A stretch of DNA of 64,000 nucleotides from Ricordea florida (Eukaryota > Cnidaria > Anthozoa > Corallimorpharia > Ricordeidae). Position 1 is the first letter of the stretch. Each line of letters begins with the position of its first letter. The notes beneath the pieces were generated by a model, which was not told the origin of the DNA, made no database searches, and worked only from the letters and a program-made list of their open reading frames with translations. A program made the translations under genes and the position numbers. Of the stretch, positions 36,149 through 45,167 are shown in pieces. Location: positions 27,906,839-27,970,838 of the forward strand of contig OX453281.1 of assembly GCA_949710005.1 (NCBI GenBank), read 5' to 3'.

Positions 36149-36484
36149 ATGGAACAGCAGTTAGCCGAAACGATGAGGGAACTGATGAGTAAAAGATATA
36201 CTGTAATGAAGCCGAAGATGAACATACATGTGGATAAGATACAATGGATGCCATGGGATTTACCACGAAAGATAGAATGTACTGTGTGGTTTCGTGTTGA
36301 TTGGCGATGGGAAAGTGAAGAGTATAGAGGAACATGGAATAGTGAACTATTACCAAAGAAGAAAGAATGTAAAGTTTCGTTGTATCAAGATCAAGAGGAG
36401 GATAAATTTATACTGGTTGGATATATTCATGCGGACTGTGGCAGAACCTATCCCTTTATTATAGATAATGTAAAAGAAGAGTAA
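36149..36484 (+). CDS. Polinton left-end accessory protein B (111 aa), paralogue of A
   Basis: The ATG lies 4 nt after the stop of protein A. Shares IQWMPWDLPRKIECTVWF, YRGTWNSELLP and GYIHADCGRTYPFI with A's C-terminal domain. So it is a tandem duplicate without the N-terminal extension. AATAAA follows at 36493-36498. Confidence 0.75.
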   Translation: MEQQLAETMRELMSKRYTVMKPKMNIHVDKIQWMPWDLPRKIECTVWFRVDWRWESEEYRGTWNSELLPKKKECKVSLYQDQEEDKFILVGYIHADCGRTYPFIIDNVKEE

Positions 36485-36492
36485 TGGAACAA

Positions 36493-36528
36493 AATAAAGC
36501 TTGGATTGTGATAAAAAAAGTTTTTATT
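36493..36528. terminator. back-to-back poly(A) signals
   Basis: AATAAA at 36493-36498 serves the + genes. TTTATT at 36523-36528 is AATAAA on the minus strand for the convergent GRF-finger gene. Confidence 0.65.
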
Positions 36529-36583
36529 GATTGTCTCACTACTTAGAATGGAAAAAATATGTACAACAACTTTCTTTTCTTTC

Positions 36584-37522
36584 CTACTGCTGGGACTGTT
36601 CTTCTAGTTTGTTTAACATGTCTGTGTAAAACACTGCATCATCCACACTGTCAACCTCTTTTGCTAAGATCTCCTCTCTTGTAAGCTTAATGGGTTCTTC
36701 AACTGTCACGGCGGGCGATGCTTCCTTTTTCTGCTTGGGCTTTTTTTCAACATGGGGTCCTACCACCAATACATCTGTTTTACCGGATAGGAAATCAGAG
36801 GTAATGAAGCGTTCGGGGATCATCCAGTCTTGGTAGAAATGGCGGAGCTCATCTTGTACCAAGTGTGTTTCCAGTTCGCTTCTGAAGTAACGAGCCACCT
36901 TACCGGGTTTACAGCGCCGGGGTTTTCGTTTTTCCCCTTCTTTGGGTAGCATTAGATTCCCGTCGAATCTTCTCGCCTCACCATCTACTTCCAAAATGAG
37001 AAGCTTGGTGGGAGGGAAGGCGGTTTCTCTGGGTTTTCGTTTTCTTTCCTTTACGGGGGAAGTTGGGGGTGGTTTCACCGTTGTTGCAGTGTTCACGCTT
37101 CTACCAGCATTGCACTCAATGGTCTTAGCGTTGGGAGCTTCATCTGCCCACTGAAAGAAGTTACACGGAGCATCCTGCATCTTGTTGAAAGCACACTTGA
37201 AAAATGGCCTGTTTTTATTCTCATCTGTATTGGCCAAATTCATGATAGCTGTATCTCCGTGTCTGCACAGCGGTGGGAGATGTTTGTAGAGCGATTGCAC
37301 TTTGTACAGCAACACTGTTGAATAGCAATCCAAGTTATCTGTTTTGGTGAAGAAAGGACAACCACCATCGTTGTAACACTTTGTGTAGCTGGTGTAAGGA
37401 AATGTTTTCGCGTTGAATGTGGTCAAAGTGTTTTGACAGAATCCACAAAGCTGATGTGGTTGTTCTGGTTTCACAGGACCGTAGGAAAACATGGTTCTTG
37501 GAGCTTCAACGAAGATGCACAT
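36584..37522 (-). CDS. GRF-type zinc-finger protein
   Basis: 312 codons. N-terminal zinc-ribbon-like cysteines (C26, C29, C49, C55), then a GRF zinc finger at about residues 86-127: CRHGD, RPFFKC, APC, NFFQWAD (C86, H88, C110, C120). GRF fingers in TOP3A, NEIL3 and APE2 bind single-stranded DNA, so a replication or repair role is plausible. The middle is Lys/Arg/Pro-rich. The start could also be the Met at residue 11. A TATA box lies 45 nt upstream (37567-37573). Not one of the Polinton hallmark genes. Confidence 0.8.
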   Translation of the reverse strand: MCIFVEAPRTMFSYGPVKPEQPHQLCGFCQNTLTTFNAKTFPYTSYTKCYNDGGCPFFTKTDNLDCYSTVLLYKVQSLYKHLPPLCRHGDTAIMNLANTDENKNRPFFKCAFNKMQDAPCNFFQWADEAPNAKTIECNAGRSVNTATTVKPPPTSPVKERKRKPRETAFPPTKLLILEVDGEARRFDGNLMLPKEGEKRKPRRCKPGKVARYFRSELETHLVQDELRHFYQDWMIPERFITSDFLSGKTDVLVVGPHVEKKPKQKKEASPAVTVEEPIKLTREEILAKEVDSVDDAVFYTDMLNKLEEQSQQ

Positions 37523-37566
37523 CTAACAAGGTTCGATGATGAGTGGTAGAATGAAATTGTTCCTGC

Positions 37567-37573
37567 ATTTATA
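37567..37573 (-). promoter_or_regulatory. TATA box (TATAAAT)
   Basis: 45 nt upstream of the ATG at 37522 on the minus strand. Confidence 0.6.
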
Positions 37574-37603
37574 CACACGCGTGAAAAGAACCAGGCTGTC
37601 CGG

Positions 37604-38203
37604 TTAATAGCGCAACCAATGACGCTGCATCAAGTTGAAGATACCGGTTCCAACCTGTTCTTTCTTTTTCTTTGTTTTGGATCTTGTCATGGCAGGGCTG
37701 ACGATGCGTTTGGCTGTAGATTTTTTTCCCTTGGATGAAGGTGCTTTTTTGGGTGTTGCTGAATCAGGGGGAGTTAGGAAAACGGAAGATGTAGAAGCTG
37801 TAGCGGGTGGTGGTGTGAACAAATCTCCAGTAATTGGTCCCACATCACCGTCTGCAGCTTGTGCAACAGGTACAACTGGAACAGCTTGTCTAACAAGAGA
37901 GGTTGTACCTACAGGTGTGGCAAATTTTAGGTTTTTCCTCTTTACCGGTTTGTCCTTAATGATGCGCACTGCAGGTACTTGCGCTTGATACTGCGCCAGT
38001 ACATCTCTGTAACGATTCATCACTTGATCGTAAAGCATCAGTTTTCTATCCAGAGGAATCTTGTTGTTGTCAAGGATCGCTTTCATTTCCGAATCCATAT
38101 GGGTCAAAGAAAGAATGTAGGGTGATGTGTTCACTTTTTTTTCTTCTGCCATGGTGAGAAGAAGATTCTCCGGTACAAGAGCCATACGTGTTGCACTAGT
38201 CAT
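37604..38203 (-). CDS. conserved Polinton protein, unknown function (199 aa)
   Basis: N-terminal helical part with NNKIPLDRKLMLYDQVMNRY, a pattern I associate with a family repeatedly found near capsid genes in metazoan Polintons. It is followed by a Pro/Thr/Val linker and a basic tail (MTRSKTKKKKEQ). Basic ends of this type suggest a DNA-associated virion or nuclear protein; that is inference. TATA-like TATAAAC lies 41-47 nt upstream. Confidence 0.7.
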   Translation of the reverse strand: MTSATRMALVPENLLLTMAEEKKVNTSPYILSLTHMDSEMKAILDNNKIPLDRKLMLYDQVMNRYRDVLAQYQAQVPAVRIIKDKPVKRKNLKFATPVGTTSLVRQAVPVVPVAQAADGDVGPITGDLFTPPPATASTSSVFLTPPDSATPKKAPSSKGKKSTAKRIVSPAMTRSKTKKKKEQVGTGIFNLMQRHWLRY

Positions 38204-38243
38204 GGTGTTGTGTAAAATGTAGAGAACAGTTATACGATAGTGT

Positions 38244-38250
38244 GTTTATA
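38244..38250 (-). promoter_or_regulatory. TATA-like box (TATAAAC)
   Basis: About 42 nt upstream of the ATG at 38203. It overlaps the end of the next gene. Confidence 0.5.
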
Positions 38251-38623
38251 GCTTTCCGAATGCATGCTTCCCGAATCTCGTTACTAACATATTTGCAATC
38301 ATGGGAAGTACAACAGAAGCTAGTTTTGCCAAAACTCCACCACCACCGCCACTTTGACTCAATATTACTTTTCTTTGTCGAATGGAGACTCTCTTCTTAG
38401 CCAGATCCCTCATGTTTTTCGCTTCCTTTCTCAACTGTCGGAACTTTGCACGAGATAATGGAATGTTTCCTTTCAATAGGTTTAAAGATACTTCACTTAA
38501 CGCATCGATCTGATCCTTGCTTGCTTTCCGAATAAGAGTTACACGATCAGATGGTTTGCTCTTTGCGAGTGTCCTCAAAAAACGAATGTTTCTTTCCATA
38601 CGCTCCATTGCAGACTGAATCAA
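38246..38623 (-). CDS. candidate membrane-active virion protein (125 aa)
   Basis: Helical, Arg/Lys-rich body with LSEVSLNLLKGNIPLS and RQLRKEAKNMRDLAKK, a pattern common beside Polinton capsid genes. Then QSGGGGG (residues 90-96) and a C-terminal hydrophobic amphipathic segment (VLAKLASVVLPMIANMLV). A protease-releasable hydrophobic peptide would resemble the membrane-lytic parts of adenovirus pVI-type proteins; inference. Its first ATG directly abuts the stop of the upstream gene. Start could instead be the Met at residue 6 or 9. Confidence 0.7.
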   Translation of the reverse strand: MIQSAMERMERNIRFLRTLAKSKPSDRVTLIRKASKDQIDALSEVSLNLLKGNIPLSRAKFRQLRKEAKNMRDLAKKRVSIRQRKVILSQSGGGGGVLAKLASVVLPMIANMLVTRFGKHAFGKL

Positions 38624-39148
38624 TCACTCTGTGTTAAGGACTTTTGAACTCTCTGGTTTCTTGCTGATGCTGGGTTTCTTGCTGATGGTTATGCTGGGTT
38701 TCTTCGTTTTCTTTGCAGCCAGTTTACGCTTTTTAGGCTGTGGTTTTGGAAAAGGTATACCGTACTCAGCCAGTTCATCATCATCATCATCATCATCAGC
38801 ATCTTCCTTATCCAGCTCAGGCTGGAAACCTCCCCACTCAAGGCCGAGAATATGCCTGTATGTAATGATTTTATCAGCCATGTCAGCCTCCAAACCAAAG
38901 ATGATGGAGAGAAGATGGATACAGGAACCCGCGATTGAATCAATCTCTCCAAGCGTGGCTGATGATAACAGTTCCCGCTGTTGTTCAGGTCCTGGTGCAT
39001 TCAACAACATGTACAAGATCATATTTTTACAACGATCACCGTTGTTGGTAATTTCTCCCTCCTCCATGGAGTGATAATCTTCATCTTCTTGTGTATCTCC
39101 AGCACACATTGTCTGGCAACCTTTATCGTTGTTACCTTCTCGAAACAT
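38624..39148 (-). CDS. acidic/basic bipartite protein, unknown (174 aa)
   Basis: Starts MFREGNND; an upstream in-frame extension lacks an ATG. Has a helical middle (EQQRELLSSATLGEIDSIAG), a seven-residue Asp run, then a repetitive Lys-rich tail with KKPSI repeats. The Asp run corresponds to a GAT/ATC microsatellite. No family recognised. Lies in the virion gene block. Confidence 0.65.
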   Translation of the reverse strand: MFREGNNDKGCQTMCAGDTQEDEDYHSMEEGEITNNGDRCKNMILYMLLNAPGPEQQRELLSSATLGEIDSIAGSCIHLLSIIFGLEADMADKIITYRHILGLEWGGFQPELDKEDADDDDDDDELAEYGIPFPKPQPKKRKLAAKKTKKPSITISKKPSISKKPESSKVLNTE

Positions 39149-39185
39149 AGAGAACTGAATGAAGAAAATCAATTGAGCTGAACCT

Positions 39186-40046
39186 TTATTGCGTTTGACG
39201 CGTGGATATTCGAGTTACTTGTGGTCTTTGATTGGCTCCTTTATAGGTGGTTGTAACTGTTCTCGTTTCTGTTACTGCCGCAACGCGCCTACCCCTTATT
39301 GCATTAGCTGCTCTGCGTTGTAAGTTTTCTACGGTTTGTTGATTTCGTGGAGTGTTTCTCACTCTGTGTACGCGAGTTCTTGCTGAACTTGTAACTCTTC
39401 CTCTAGTTCTTGCTGCATCTGGGTTAGAAGATGCGGATGAAGATGATGAACTTGTAGAAGATAGAGGAGAAGGTGATGAACTGGTAGCTGGGTTGCGAGT
39501 TCGTCTTACGCGCTGCCGTTGTTGTACACGCCTTCTTCGCCTTCCTCGCCTTCTTCTTGGTGCAGGAGTTGATGTTGTTGGGGCTGGTGGTGGCGGTGGT
39601 GATGCTGATAATCCCACACCTGCCTCTCCAATGGAACGAGGAGGTGATCTTATTGTAGACAAGTCTGGTGAGTATCGAAGCGGTCCTCTAGGCGGTGTGG
39701 GTTTATAGGCAATGCGTGGAGTGCCAGGAGAAGATGTCCGTGCAGGTGGTGTAGCCAATCCCACCCCAGTAGCTGCAATATTACGCAAATGAGGTGGGGT
39801 ATCAAGAGGTCTGTAACCGAAACTACTAGCAATACGATCGGTAAGAGCATCGTGGGCTAAAGGAGCAGTTTGCTGCTGTTGAGCAAGATTCACTCTTGAA
39901 TCCCCAAAACTTTCACGGAAGAATCTGTTTGAGTCAAACTCCCCAGATGCTTCACTCAATAGTTGGCGATTAGTTGCATCGTCGAAATCGTCATAGCCAA
40001 TAGTGGGAGGATTCCCATGCTCATCCGTGGGCCATCTACTTGCCAT
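39186..40046 (-). CDS. Pro/Ser/Arg-rich putative core protein (286 aa)
   Basis: Acidic N terminus, then a low-complexity Pro/Ser region with two GVGL words (residues about 93 and 143), an Arg block (RRRRGRRRRR) and a Ser run. The AxGVGL words resemble GxG-type adenain sites. Composition fits a DNA-condensing virion protein; inference. The stop overlaps a poly(A) signal (CAATAAAG). Confidence 0.65.
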   Translation of the reverse strand: MASRWPTDEHGNPPTIGYDDFDDATNRQLLSEASGEFDSNRFFRESFGDSRVNLAQQQQTAPLAHDALTDRIASSFGYRPLDTPPHLRNIAATGVGLATPPARTSSPGTPRIAYKPTPPRGPLRYSPDLSTIRSPPRSIGEAGVGLSASPPPPPAPTTSTPAPRRRRGRRRRRVQQRQRVRRTRNPATSSSPSPLSSTSSSSSSASSNPDAARTRGRVTSSARTRVHRVRNTPRNQQTVENLQRRAANAIRGRRVAAVTETRTVTTTYKGANQRPQVTRISTRQTQ

Positions 40047-40090
40047 ACTGATGTGGTGGAAAGAAATGAAATAACGAGTCCTAACACATG

Positions 40091-40762
40091 TTATTTATTT
40101 TCTTTGTAAACGATGGTATTTCCTTTTAATACATGAGTTCGAAGGCGCAAAGCATCGGGAGAAGAAGGATGAAGATCGAATAATAGATATCCATAGGGTT
40201 CACTCGTTGCATCTTGAAAACAATCCATCACATAACTCACACGGCCAGGATAAGCTTGTTGTGCTAAATTACGAACACCCACTGCATCTCGTGGATTTTT
40301 AAAAGCCACCACATAATGCGAATTTAATGAAATAGTTCTTGCAAACTTCCCTGGCGGAAATAAATTTTGGGTTAAGTAAATACAAGTCACATCATTATGA
40401 TGAGATCCTCTAGTGAAAAGATCCACCACGCGTTGGTCGTCACTACAGTCGCGCATTAAATCATCCAGTACCAAAATACCAGGTCTTTGATCTTGAGGAA
40501 ATAGAGCATGAATGTTGGAAGGAATACCTTTGTGAAATTGAATCCCTTGCTTCTGCATTGCACGAAAACACGGTTGACTTTCCCCGTAACAGTAAACGAT
40601 GCGCTTAGGTGCTCGATCAAACAACATGTGGGCCTGTTGTAATAGTTGCCTGGTGAAGGTTGTTTTCCCACACTGGCTAGGCCCCGCAATCATCATACTA
40701 CAAGGTGATCGGAATAACGGTTCGTCAAATGTAGCCGTTGACATGATTGAAACACTTTCCAA
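40091..40762 (-). CDS. ATP: FtsK/HerA (A32-like) genome-packaging ATPase
   Basis: 223 aa. Walker A GPSQCGKT (residues 27-34), Walker B ILVLDD (96-101), and a sensor glutamine in IYLTQN (Q132). These features and the size are normal for Polinton/adintovirus packaging ATPases, which pump genomic DNA into preformed capsids. It is directly downstream of protease and capsid genes on the same strand. The stop is embedded in AAATAAATAA, giving a poly(A) signal. Confidence 0.95.
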   Translation of the reverse strand: MESVSIMSTATFDEPLFRSPCSMMIAGPSQCGKTTFTRQLLQQAHMLFDRAPKRIVYCYGESQPCFRAMQKQGIQFHKGIPSNIHALFPQDQRPGILVLDDLMRDCSDDQRVVDLFTRGSHHNDVTCIYLTQNLFPPGKFARTISLNSHYVVAFKNPRDAVGVRNLAQQAYPGRVSYVMDCFQDATSEPYGYLLFDLHPSSPDALRLRTHVLKGNTIVYKENK

Positions 40763-40798
40763 CAGTGAAATGAATTGCCTTGTAAAACTTTCTTCTTT

Positions 40799-41365
40799 TT
40801 ATTTTCTACAACGACGATTGTTACAACATTGTTTTCTTGATAGGTTACATTGGTTACAATCCTGACTCATATCACATATGCTTCTATATCTCTTGCGCCG
40901 AACAGCTAAATGATGCTTAACGAAAGCTTCCACATAAACATCGTTGGCTTGTTTGTTGTTCGGGGTGAAGGATTGTTCAATGGCTCTCAAACTCTTTCCT
41001 CTTGCTCGAAAATACAAATAATATAGACAATAATATCCACATGCGAATGAATTGAGGGATTGCAGAGATTCCTTATTTCGTATGCTCCTTTTCTTGCCTT
41101 TCTTCAAATAGTTGGTAAAACGGGTAGAATAAAATGAAGGTGGAAAACCATAACTATCAAAGAACTCACTGTTCTTCTTATCTGGAAAATACATGGCTAT
41201 CCAGTGCTCTCCTGGTTTACTGGACGGGTCCGTGTTGGCAATAAGAGAGGCCGGATAAGTAGGTATTCTACGAGGCAGTCGATTACTCGGAAAAACTCCC
41301 AAAAAAGTGGGAGCAATACAGGGGTCATTCATACTCAATGTCCTTAACTTGCCCGTGTACAGCAT
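40799..41365 (-). CDS. PRO: adenain-like cysteine protease (maturation protease)
   Basis: 188 aa. Catalytic pattern of the adenovirus protease family: His54 (GEHWIAMYF), acidic residue in EFFDSYG (E67 or D70), Gln102 seven residues before Cys109 (ACGYYCLYYL). It would process capsid and core precursors during maturation. Starts two nt after the capsid gene stop, so the genes look co-transcribed. The Cys-rich tail is unusual. Confidence 0.93.
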   Translation of the reverse strand: MLYTGKLRTLSMNDPCIAPTFLGVFPSNRLPRRIPTYPASLIANTDPSSKPGEHWIAMYFPDKKNSEFFDSYGFPPSFYSTRFTNYLKKGKKRSIRNKESLQSLNSFACGYYCLYYLYFRARGKSLRAIEQSFTPNNKQANDVYVEAFVKHHLAVRRKRYRSICDMSQDCNQCNLSRKQCCNNRRCRK

Positions 41366-41367
41366 GA

Positions 41368-42717
41368 TTATGCCAGGTTGTAGGTTACGTTCTTGTTACC
41401 GTCAACTTCCATCACATCCACATACTCAGCATACACAACCATAGTAAGTACCGTGGTGGTAGCATTTTCAAACAGTCCACTAATGTTGACTTGACCTTTA
41501 TATTCTGGATGCAGGTGAGCTGCGCCACCGCTCCCGTCTGGTGTTAAATCCCACATGAACAGCGCAAAGCCATCCGCCCAATTGTTTCTACTTATTTGCA
41601 GTCCTTTACCGCGATGCATGTGGCCGCTCCCCAACAGCAGTGAATTGTAACCGTTTACATGACCTTCATCACTTAGTTCTATTGGAGCATAAGGATATTC
41701 CTCTCCATTCACAAGCAGCTTTAACATCTTTAGGCCGAACAACTGAAAATTGAACGGGTTTCTGTCTTTGCTTCCCACATAGGCATCATTCCTGACAAAA
41801 CCGACCACAATACGCCTGGGTATTTTATTCAAGAACAGATCAGTTTTCTGGAAACTGGACTGACCACTGGCAATATTGTAGGTTTGTACATCTCCTCTTT
41901 CCAAGCTGTACAGGGCTGGCTGTGCAGGTTTTTTATCCATGTGTCCCAACATGATTCTGATATGTTTCAGTCGCACACTATCACTCACTTTCACATAACG
42001 TATCACAAACTGACAATCCAGTACTTGCACTTTCTCGGTTCCAGCAACTGACATGAGAGAGAATGCTTCATTGTGTAGATCAATGCGAATATTGAAATTC
42101 ACATTATTCACCAGGTACTTGTCGGACTGGAACAATGCATGAGCTGGGGTTCCTTGCATTTGTACAACGCTACTCCCATCAATAAACAGCTGGCGTAACT
42201 TTAAGTTGGGTACTCCAGCTCCTACACTTCCACCTGTTGTTTCAGTTGCATCAAATTTTCCTGTTTGATCAATATACCACAACACACAAGTCATGTAAGA
42301 TTGAGCAGCATCTTGATCGTAACCCAACAGATTTTGTATATACGCCTTATAAGCGTAAGTGTCATTCTGTTGAGTAACCAGGGTGTTGTTGAGTTTGATG
42401 GAAAATTGTTTGATGAGACTGTGCATCCAGTTGTTGATAGGGATACATTTCTTATCGGCTAAAGCACTGGTTCCATCGGCTTGCATTACTCTCACTTTCA
42501 TCTTCAAGTAACATTTGGAAAGGTCAATGTAGTCACTGTTTGTTTCAATGTTGAACTCGATTGGACTGCCACGTTGAATTCTCGATTCCGGGTAATACGA
42601 TTGCCATCGCCCGCTCAGTACACTCGTATCGGTAGGGGGTAATTGAAATATTTCCAAAGCAGAATTTCCACCTCGTACTGAGGCATAATGTTTTGGACTC
42701 TGCTCCAATTCCGTCAT
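41368..42717 (-). CDS. MCP: major capsid protein (double jelly-roll type)
   Basis: 449 aa, matching the usual size of Polinton major capsid proteins (similar to the C. elegans F54H12.2-like family). Recognisable words: ISRNNWADGFALFMWDL, QGTPAHALFQSDKY, NNTLVTQQNDTYAYKAYIQ. Predicted to form the hexon-like capsomers. It has VRGG at residues 14-17, a possible protease site. Hydrophilic, no signal peptide. Confidence 0.93.
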   Translation of the reverse strand: MTELEQSPKHYASVRGGNSALEIFQLPPTDTSVLSGRWQSYYPESRIQRGSPIEFNIETNSDYIDLSKCYLKMKVRVMQADGTSALADKKCIPINNWMHSLIKQFSIKLNNTLVTQQNDTYAYKAYIQNLLGYDQDAAQSYMTCVLWYIDQTGKFDATETTGGSVGAGVPNLKLRQLFIDGSSVVQMQGTPAHALFQSDKYLVNNVNFNIRIDLHNEAFSLMSVAGTEKVQVLDCQFVIRYVKVSDSVRLKHIRIMLGHMDKKPAQPALYSLERGDVQTYNIASGQSSFQKTDLFLNKIPRRIVVGFVRNDAYVGSKDRNPFNFQLFGLKMLKLLVNGEEYPYAPIELSDEGHVNGYNSLLLGSGHMHRGKGLQISRNNWADGFALFMWDLTPDGSGGAAHLHPEYKGQVNISGLFENATTTVLTMVVYAEYVDVMEVDGNKNVTYNLA

Positions 42718-42776
42718 GATGTGAACCTTATCGTTTCCTAGGCGTGAATGATATTTTCTCTACCTTGAGAAGAATT

Positions 42777-43370
42777 TTATCCAAAAATATCCTTCTGTTT
42801 TCGAGACCTCCTTTTGGTGCGCATTGCTCTTAGTTTACTCATAAAGCGTTTTGCTTGGGCTGATCCTTTTGGATATCTTCCTCCTGTTTGTATAACTCTT
42901 TGCCTTGCCATCACAACACCAGGAGCCCTTCTCTTTCTTCGCACAATCCCTCTCCTTAATCCCGCTGTTCTTCTTGTGGAAACCGCTTTTCTTCTTCTTT
43001 TAGCTTTTAATAAGCTCCTTGCTTGAGTTGCTGCTGCTTTAGCTATTTTCGTTATACTTGAACCTGCTGGTACTGTACTGGGGGCTTTTCGTTTTCTACC
43101 TCTTCGTTTTCCTGTGAGACGGCTCACGATACCGCCTACACCTGATGCTAAGGCTGCTTTTGCTTGACCTTGTATTGCTTTTGTTACAAGAGGCGCTGCT
43201 CTTGCCATCACACTTCGACCTCCTGCACGAAACAACGGCGATAATAACGCTGCTGCTGCACCTATCCCACTCCCTCGTTGTACAATATGGGGAACCGCAG
43301 CCCCTTTAAACACAGTGATCCCACCACCTACTTGTCTCATAGGAATCATGTAGGGTGGAGCATTCATCAT
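42777..43370 (-). CDS. basic core protein, pX/pVII-like (197 aa)
   Basis: Strongly Arg/Lys-rich with Ala-rich helices. It contains QVGGG (13-17), QRGSG (31-35) and QTGGR (161-165), all fitting the xxGG-x or xxGx-G scheme of adenain substrates. Position between the capsid and penton-like genes and composition suggest a DNA-binding core protein processed on maturation. The ORF starts immediately before the stop of the upstream penton-like gene. Confidence 0.8.
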   Translation of the reverse strand: MMNAPPYMIPMRQVGGGITVFKGAAVPHIVQRGSGIGAAAALLSPLFRAGGRSVMARAAPLVTKAIQGQAKAALASGVGGIVSRLTGKRRGRKRKAPSTVPAGSSITKIAKAAATQARSLLKAKRRRKAVSTRRTAGLRRGIVRRKRRAPGVVMARQRVIQTGGRYPKGSAQAKRFMSKLRAMRTKRRSRKQKDIFG

Positions 43371-43371
43371 T

Positions 43372-44235
43372 TCAATGCGGTACTCTGCTCCTCTTGAAAT
43401 GTAACGTTACCTGAACGACCGACTCTGCAAATGGTATTTCTTTACCTGTGTCATCTGTTATAAGGATGCTGATAGATGAAAACAATGTTTGTCCCACACT
43501 AAAATACATGGGATTTGTAAAATCTTGATTCACCACGCTCTCCTTTTCATTTACAGGTACCAAGCGCAGCAGAGATGCATTGGCATTTCCCACAGGATGT
43601 CCGTCCACAATATCCGTATAAACATACATATCGTTGGGCTTGTATTGAGAGAGTTCATCCATATTCACTTTATGATCAGTAGAATACCAGGCAGTTCCAC
43701 TAACTCGTTCTGCTAACTCGAGGCGCCCATAAGCCAATCGAGATCTGTGACCTTTTCTACCCTCTATAAACTCATATTTTCTGAAACTTAGGTCGGGCGT
43801 GAGAAAACCAAGAGTTATAGCTAGAGGGATACTAAAGCTCAGCTTTGTATTTTGGCGCAGAGTGATATTTGTCTTTCCATCCTTGTTTTCCAGAACCAGA
43901 TAATCACTTATCGTAATGCCTTTAGTAGCGGTGAGAGTTACAATTGCATCATGAATTGCCTGAAAGATCGCTCCGCTTGTTGAATGTTTGGTTGAAAGAT
44001 GAAAATGTCCAGAAAAGTGGAGCGGAATATCCACATAAACAGTATAAGCTCCTTCACCTTTACTGTAGGAATTTGCATAGATGAAGTTAACGAGACCCAC
44101 TTTCCAATATTGGCCCAATTGTATCCTTTCAGGTAACTGTATGGTGAAGTTGCTTGTTCTGTTATTAGGCTGATAAACACTCCCTGTATTACTCGGTAAT
44201 GTGATGTAGAAGCTACCGTCAGTAACTGAACTCAT
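43372..44235 (-). CDS. penton-like minor capsid protein, paralogue 1 (287 aa)
   Basis: Begins with the family signature FYITLPSN and has VYTDIVDGHPVGNANAS near the C-terminal third. Ends with DTGKEIPFAESVVQVTLHF. Predicted single jelly-roll penton-type protein. Overlaps the preceding paralogue by 4 nt (ATGA). Confidence 0.85.
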   Translation of the reverse strand: MSSVTDGSFYITLPSNTGSVYQPNNRTSNFTIQLPERIQLGQYWKVGLVNFIYANSYSKGEGAYTVYVDIPLHFSGHFHLSTKHSTSGAIFQAIHDAIVTLTATKGITISDYLVLENKDGKTNITLRQNTKLSFSIPLAITLGFLTPDLSFRKYEFIEGRKGHRSRLAYGRLELAERVSGTAWYSTDHKVNMDELSQYKPNDMYVYTDIVDGHPVGNANASLLRLVPVNEKESVVNQDFTNPMYFSVGQTLFSSISILITDDTGKEIPFAESVVQVTLHFKRSRVPH

Positions 44236-45167
44236 CGTTTTTTCCTGAAATGTAACGTTACTGCTACCACACCATGTAAAAATGGAATTGGTTTGCCTGT
44301 ATCGCCGGTTAAAAGTATTTCAATAGTGTCGAAAGTTCTCAAGCGAATATCGTGATAAAAGAGAGGAAAAAAGTTTTCGTGCACGATTTCACCTGGATTA
44401 CCTCTAGGAGCAATAGCTCGTAAGATATTTGCACGCACATTTCCAACCACTTGAGCAGCCACCACATCCGAGTAAATATATATTGTTTGGAATGAGATAG
44501 CTGTTAGAAACCAGTGAATCGGTTTATCCAGAGTAGTTGCCAACCAAAAGGAATCACTACCTTGAGTAAATCCTCCATGATATTCATCCACACCCAAACG
44601 TAGGTAACTGTTACGAGGGTTAGAAGAATCCAACCCACTCTGTCGAAAATATCTTTTTCCATAAGGCTGATCTCCATACGCTTCTGCTATTTCCAACTTG
44701 TTTACGATCCACGGATTAATAGCTAATGTCGAAGCTCTCTGGATGGTAATGGTAGGATGGTTGTTAGTGTAGCTGAACTTAAATTCCTCATCTGCTAAAC
44801 GATCACCAAAGGTAACCCGTAATGCTCTTTCCATTCCTCTAATAACATCCCCAGCTGTTCTGTAGTCACCTTCATGAAGGTGTAAAGGAACCCAATACTC
44901 ATCGTAATAGTCTTGTACATTATTGAATTTCTCGGGTCTTCTAGAGTTCCCTATTCTTGCAAAGAACAAACTCTCTGGTGTGTAATGTTGTGATAGATTT
45001 ATCCAAGTATGAGGATACATAATACTTGCTAAACCTACTTGCCACTCATCTCCATGAAGCTCATACTTGGTGGGCAAAGCAATTTTAAAACTGGAACCAT
45101 CATTGTGAGGGTAAATGTCTGTACTTGCATTACTTGGAAGAAACAAGTAGAAGTCATCACCGTTCAT
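44232..45167 (-). CDS. penton-like minor capsid protein, paralogue 2 (311 aa)
   Basis: FYLFLPSNAST at the N terminus, IYIYSDVVAAQVVGNVRAN in the C-terminal third, ending GDTGKPIPFLHGVVAVTLHF. Overlaps both neighbours by ATGA. Confidence 0.85.
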   Translation of the reverse strand: MNGDDFYLFLPSNASTDIYPHNDGSSFKIALPTKYELHGDEWQVGLASIMYPHTWINLSQHYTPESLFFARIGNSRRPEKFNNVQDYYDEYWVPLHLHEGDYRTAGDVIRGMERALRVTFGDRLADEEFKFSYTNNHPTITIQRASTLAINPWIVNKLEIAEAYGDQPYGKRYFRQSGLDSSNPRNSYLRLGVDEYHGGFTQGSDSFWLATTLDKPIHWFLTAISFQTIYIYSDVVAAQVVGNVRANILRAIAPRGNPGEIVHENFFPLFYHDIRLRTFDTIEILLTGDTGKPIPFLHGVVAVTLHFRKKR

